Assembly: GCA_025716855.1 (NCBI GenBank)
Contig: JAIXMQ010000023.1
Coordinates: 124,001-188,000, forward strand
Origin: Pilaira anomala
Lineage: Eukaryota; Mucoromycota; Mucoromycetes; Mucorales; Mucoraceae
Direction: 5' to 3'
DNA: 64,000 nt
The stretch's first letter is position 1, and each line of letters opens with the position of its first letter. Of the stretch, positions 59,204 through 64,000 are shown one piece after another. The notes beneath the pieces were generated by a model, which was not told the origin of the DNA, searched no databases, and worked only from the letters and a program-made list of their open reading frames with translations. Both the position numbers and the translations under genes were made by a program.

Positions 59204-62200
59204 TCATGCTTGTTGAGGATATCGAACACTTTGCAAACCAATACCTGTGATTGCAACGTGAACATTACCACTAAAAAAAGTAAAGAGACCGTTAGGAAAA
59301 AAAAATAGGTTACGATAAAAGGAAGAAAATATCAACTTACTTGAAAGCGACTGCGTCTAATGCAGATGGATCAGGTACATCCATATATGCAGCATCAACC
59401 AATGTTAAAGATACACCTTGATTTTCAAGATCGTTTACTTGCCACTTGTTTAATCTTTGATCTGTAGACGTAGTAAATACTGAATTATCGATATATTTGA
59501 TACCTGTAAAAAAAATACATATATATATATATATTAATTAATGCAAAATAAGATTCAAATATATTACCATACCTGTTACGGAAGAGGCATGAGCGCTGGG
59601 GATAATAAAAGGCTGGCCAATGAGTTTTACGGTTTGGCCTTGAATTTCTAAAATGGTAGAAGATACAGCATTATCTTCACCACCTGTGGTAACTAAGATA
59701 TGATGATCGTCCTTAAAAGATACAGCTTCAAGAGCGTTGACACCAGACATGTGTGCACTATAATAAAGCACAGGCTCAGATAATCTAAAAGCTGCTTTTG
59801 TAGGCTCGAGTTCTAATGCTACATTATTTTCGACAGAAGCATACAAATTTTCATGAATATCCCACATAGCGATTCTTCCATCTGTAGCAGAGGTGAAGAA
59901 ATAGATATGACCTGCTAATACTACATGTGTGATTTGGAGAATACATTTTGCATGCCAAGTACCATCTGCTACAAGAGAGAATTTTCTTGTCAGTTCATTG
60001 AATAACCAAAATCGAATCATGGCATCCGAATAAACAGCACCAATAATATGAAGACCACGCTTAGCATCAATTGCAAATACTGTCGTATCCATAATTCTAG
60101 ATTCAATGTCTTCACTAAGTGTATAACACGATGCAACTTCGAGACAATTCAAATTGACCAAACCATCAGGTGACTTGGAAGGCGTAGCTTCAATCTTCCA
60201 ACATTTAAACTCTTCTAAACCGCCACTAGTAAATAACAAGGACGAGATACCTTGACTGTAATCAATATTCTTGATGACTGTAGTGTGCTTGCGAATACTG
60301 ACATGTGTATCGTATCCTGAAGCAGTTCCAGGCATATATTGTTGAATACGAAGAATGGTATCCTCGCCACCGGTAGCAAATAACATAGGTTGATTACCAT
60401 TTTCATCAACAGGTAATAAAGGAAGGAAACGAAGTGCACGTACTTCACGACCATGATAGTTACCTTGAAGAATACTATCCTTAAATCCTTCGGAGATGCT
60501 AGAGGTATCACGGAAATAAGCATATAATACTTCCTTTCGAATAAAAGCAAACGAAGACTTATTCAATTTAGCATCTTCAATCGCAAAGCCCCAACGTCTA
60601 TGTCCTCCACCGCAGTTGATTGCAACCATGACAAAATTGTTCTTTTCGTTGTATACGAATAAATTCTTTCGAAAGAAACCTAATAATAAAAGTTGGCCGT
60701 CTAATAAAAGAGATCCTTCTAATGTGCCTTTGGTCACTCTGTTTCGGTAAATCTTTTCAAGAATCATATCGTGACCTGTCAAGACTGTATCGCCTTGACT
60801 GGCAATACCTAACTGGGTTTCTTCTACAGGTTCAACTTGATTGTTGTTTTTAATACGAAGTCTATATTGAATAAAACATCCGTCACGTCCTGTCGTCCAG
60901 AAAATAATTCCATCGTTGTTTTCTTCTGTATCGTCCATGACTACATCTTCTTCTTCGTCGGTTGGCTCTGCTAATTCAATATCATCCTTTGATTTTTTAA
61001 CTAGGACACTAGTAATTGCTTGCTTTCCATGAGAGCGACGTAACTGCAAGTTGGGCTTTAAAGATATAATTGTTCCTTCAGGCACACTGGTATGAGAAGG
61101 TAAACGATAAATTAAAAGTGCAGATTCTCTAGATCCACAAATCAAAACATTTTCTTCTTCGGCATAACCTAAAGACATTACAGTGGTTCTTTCGGCTGGC
61201 ATCTCAAGGTTGAATAAAGTACGAATGGTAGGCTACGCTAAATAAGGTTAAATACTGAAGCCAATTAAAAAAAAAAAAAGAATATTCATTCTTACGGTAG
61301 GTGTTGAAAGATCTAATCTATGAAATAAAACACTGTCGTTATAACCGTTAGAAATTATATTAAGTATGTTGATATCTGTAGTAGACTCTACAAATATTTC
61401 GAATAATTTTTGCTTGTGAGCAGGGATTTTAAAAGGCTAAAATAAAGAAGTTAGGATATGTTCCATTTGGGTACTGTTCCAACCTGTATGTGTTTACCTG
61501 GAAAGCCTCAGTAGGACTAATAATGACAAGATCACCACGGATGTTACCGACAACTACAACTCTACCACATTCAGAGTTCTTCATAATAGCATAATTTCTA
61601 TAGGATTCATCATGTTGAATTTCAATCCATTCATGAGGTAAAACGGTCGTATCGCATTTCAAAATATAACCATCCGTAGTAGCTGCGACAATCCAACGGT
61701 TCTTTACCATAACAAAATTACGAATATTATCCTTTTTTCTATCCTCTGATAAAGGAAAAGCAACCAAGTCATCTTCTGAATCAATCTTGTTGTTTTTGAT
61801 AGATGCTAATGACCATAAACGAATACCAGAATCCTGACCACCTGTAGCGACAATCTGATGTTCAGGGTTAATAGCGCAACTCCATACGTTTTTACTAGCA
61901 TGTCCTTCCCAACAAGCAATACAGTCTCCTGACTCATCTTCCTCGAGCTCTACAATCAATGTATTTTTCCAAACTCTACAAGTTGAATCTTCAGAGATAC
62001 TCACAAGGTATTCATCTACAAATTGACAATCCCAAATACGTGAAGTGTGTCCGAACAAAACTACAGGCTCCTTGGTCTCGTCATCTAATGGCCAAACACG
62101 GATTGTTCTATCATCTGATACACTCAAAATTTGACTGGCATCCTCGTTAAATCTTATGCCAAAAATAACACCTTCATGACCAGTTAAGTTCTTATAAACA

Positions 62201-62983
62201 ACAGCATCTCCACGCTCATTCTTTTCAGACGGTTTCCATAAATGTACTTCGTTAAATACTGTACCTGAAGCAATGATCAGTGTTGGTAATGTATGACCAA
62301 AGATTCTGGCTGAATACAAAATACATCTTACTTCACATTGAACGGTGTATAATAATTCAGGAACAGAGGTCTTTAAATCGTAAATTTCGGCGTAATTATG
62401 TGCATAAACAAATGTCATTTTTGTTGGATAAGTGATATCTTTTTCATCATATAACCATTGTGCATCCATGATCCAATCTTTAAATGGTCCAAATTTATTT
62501 TCAATAGTGACACTAGCAGAAAATGTTAAAAAAGAAGTTTTCTAAGAAATAAGTGCTTAAGCATACCTAGCCTCAGCCTGTGTGACCTTTAACTGAAGAA
62601 TTGTGATAAATTTTGATCCAAATACAGCTAATCTTCTCGTTTCGACGTTGTTTTCATAGGTGACATGAGGAGCTAAAGATAGAATGTCAAAGCGCTGTTA
62701 TGCAAATACTTTTTTAGTTATTACCTAACACTATGCGATGAATACGGTTGGCAGGTAAAATACATTGCGATGACAATAACTGGCCAGTTTGAACGTTATA
62801 TACTTTTAACAAAGGACCATGTCCTGCAAGTAAAATTGAATCATTATGAAACGTTAAGCTCGTGACAATACCAGCGTAAATATCTTTCTGCAAAGCCTAT
62901 TTAATTGTAGTCTTTATCTTTTAATATAGGGTGTCTAAAATGTTCTTTCTTTCTTTCAAACGTACAGTATTCTCGAAGCCCAT
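59204..62983 (-). CDS. RTT10: WDR6/Rtt10 WD-repeat protein
   Basis: Conserved beta-propeller protein; in yeast Rtt10/Trm734 partners the Trm7 tRNA 2'-O-methyltransferase (Gm34), while human WDR6 is the counterpart. The start MGFENT at 62983 is followed by short exons (ALQKDIYAGIVTSLTFHNDS, HVTYENNVETRRLAVFGSKF). WD repeats are visible, e.g. LTGHEGVIFGIRFNEDASQI, SDDRTIRVWPLDD, LFGHTSRIWDCQFVDEYLVS, EGHASKNVWSCAINPEHQIV, GGQDSGIRLW. Further repeats lie in the second large exon (61202-59538), including ATGGEDTILRIQQ. It ends VRYPQQA at 59204. Total length is about 1,000 aa, as in the family. Introns lie near 62900, 62690, 62550, 61500-61440, 61290, 59530 and 59330. The call is secure at family level; partner not seen in window. 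Confidence 0.9.
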
Positions 62984-63517
62984 AGTGTTATGTCGAGATG
63001 AAGAAAGGTTCTCAATATTGCTGCCTCAAGTTTTTTTCAAAGAAATGTGTCAAACAATTGAAAGCCAGTTTACATGAGATGCGGTGGCTTATGTAGCAAT
63101 GCAAAGTATTCATGCTCTATACCATTCGAAGGCAAAAGCGGGGAGAAAACTTATTACAATATTTGAATAGAAGAGATTTACTGCGTAACAAGACATAGAT
63201 GATACTTTTTCAAAAGAAAAATAACAAAAGAAGGTAACATTCTACCACCTCAATGACTCATCGTCAGTCTATTGGTATCATGACCAAAACATTGCATTGT
63301 AAACTTCGGAAAAGTAGCCCAATGATAAGATATTTGTGCGATGACACTTTATGAGTAAATAAGCCGGTTTATCGTGCTTATTATTTCTGTAAAGAGCAAA
63401 ACGATTGAAATAGTCTTGTATATGGTGTATCTAATTTTGAAAGCCAGTTAGAACATTGTATAAAAAGTTTTGCTTCTTTTTTTCTTACCTCTATTGTCGT
63501 TTTTTATTTTACTTACC
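62984..63517. other. Intergenic: divergent promoters of Rtt10 and ValRS
   Basis: About 530 bases, with a TATAAAAAG element near the ValRS start listed separately. A GAAAGCCAGTT string occurs twice (near 63059 and 63438) but has no known meaning. No gene. Confidence 0.45.
63459..63467 (+). promoter_or_regulatory. TATA-like element upstream of ValRS
   Basis: TATAAAAAG lies about 50 bases before the ValRS ATG, with a T-rich leader in between. Confidence 0.4.
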
Positions 63518-64000
63518 ATGTCCGATTTGAAAGAACAAAAGCCTGCTGCTCCTGCACCAGCTGCTGAACTTGACCCTGCTGCTGCTGCCAAGAAGGCTGC
63601 CAAAGAAGCTAAGAATGAAGAAAAGCGTCTTGCTAAGTTAGCAAAGTTCAATGCTAAAAAAGCAAAGGTAAATTCATAAAAAAAGTTTTCTGTTTTTTTG
63701 TTTGTTAAAATAAAAGTACGTGTTATTTATCGTTTCATTTTTAGCAAGAAGAAACCAAGAAGGTTGAGTCAGCTAACCCTGAAAAAAAAAAGAAGAAGGT
63801 TGTTAAGGCCGAACCCGCACCTGCTTTTGTAAACAAGACACCTAAGGGCGAAAAGAAAGGTAAATCGAAAATACGTTGATTTCTATCAAAATAAGAATTT
63901 GAAGTAACTTATTCTCTGATTTTAGATATGTCTGAACCTATTGCTAGCTCTTATGATCCCAAGGCTGTTGAAAGTGCCTGGTACGATTGGTGGGTTAAGG
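63518..64000 (+). CDS. VAS1: Valyl-tRNA synthetase (5' part; runs off the window)
   Basis: Class I aminoacyl-tRNA synthetase charging tRNA-Val. Three exons are visible (63518-63667, 63745-63859, 63926 onward). The N-terminal extension is Ala/Lys/Glu-rich (AAAAKKAAKEAKNEEKRLAK), as in eukaryotic ValRS. The catalytic domain begins SSYDPKAVESAWYDWW, the family's entry block. The HIGH and KMSKS motifs lie beyond the window. No mitochondrial presequence is in this model; the frame is open upstream from a TTG at about 63470 with a hydrophobic stretch, so dual targeting by an upstream non-AUG start cannot be excluded. Confidence 0.93.

Noticed and set aside
63470..63518. Upstream start for ValRS giving a hydrophobic leader
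   Set aside because: Begins with TTG, not ATG; the ATG at 63518 fits the family.
1..64000. CRISPR arrays, bacterial-type operons or insertion sequences
   Set aside because: No short regularly spaced palindromic repeats and no transposase ORFs are visible; the genome is eukaryotic.

Overview
The window is nuclear DNA of a fungus. The genes carry many short AT-rich GT-AG introns, intergenic DNA is full of long A/T homopolymers, and the gene set is fungal (Vts1, Rtt10/WDR6, Kap114, Mex67, peroxisomal malate synthase). Intron density, gene style and AT richness fit an early-diverging lineage such as Mucoromycota (Mucorales-like); this placement is inference, because no rRNA or marker phylogeny can be done here.

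Layout. 1-741: 5' part of a G-protein alpha subunit (-). 1182-2534: inorganic pyrophosphatase (-). 4955-6967: malate synthase with a peroxisomal SKL tail (+). 8342-11784: importin-9/Kap114 (-). 12248-13058: ribosomal protein eL37 (+). 14133-17829: FG nucleoporin (+). 17974-20233: FAD aromatic hydroxylase (-). 21080-22927: F-box protein (+). 23293-24971: p47/Shp1 UBX protein (+). 25275-26462: C2H2 factor (-). 27834-29191: Ser/Arg/Pro-rich protein with SxIP motifs (-). 30589-31604: small Bdp1-like SANT protein (+). 31872-33899: class 3 lipase (+). 34144-34701 and 34821-36234: a small secreted protein and a GH8 glycoside hydrolase (both -). 37178-37500: eL29 (+). 37803-39926: Vts1/Smaug SAM protein (-). 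41778-44170: Cactin (-), divergent from a P450 at 44303-46250 (+). 46306-47678: PHD-finger protein (-). 48261-48665: small CCCH protein (+). 49179-51393: Mex67/NXF1 (-). About 51.9-54.3 kb: an unusual tandem array. 55056-57395: BCS1-like AAA ATPase (-). 58715-58939: mitochondrial bL36 (+). 59204-62983: WDR6/Rtt10 (-). 63518-end: valyl-tRNA synthetase, truncated by the window (+).

Most of the window is ordinary housekeeping content: nuclear transport (Kap114, nucleoporin, Mex67), translation (eL37, eL29, bL36m, ValRS, Rtt10), RNA control (Vts1, Cactin) and metabolism. There is no operon-like organisation. Exon models were built by eye from splice signals. For PPase-like long genes they are approximate; for malate synthase, eL37, the nucleoporin, the UBX protein, the SxIP protein, the Bdp1-like protein, the lipase, the secreted protein, GH8, eL29 and the P450 the summed exon lengths are exact multiples of three.

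The most unexplained structure is a five-copy direct repeat at about 52.16-53.70 kb. The units are about 310-340 bp, and copies 2-5 share a block of roughly 103 bp with no differences. On the minus strand each unit has plausible splice sites and a long coding-like stretch, but with conserved or copy-specific in-frame stops. The invariant block can also fold into a closed multi-hairpin RNA. It is best treated as a candidate repeated non-coding or decayed coding locus. Other points worth a second look are a GH8 enzyme in a fungus, a multi-SxIP protein, an orphan CCCH protein, and a Mex67 whose C-terminal TAP-C domain is not found in the obvious gene model.
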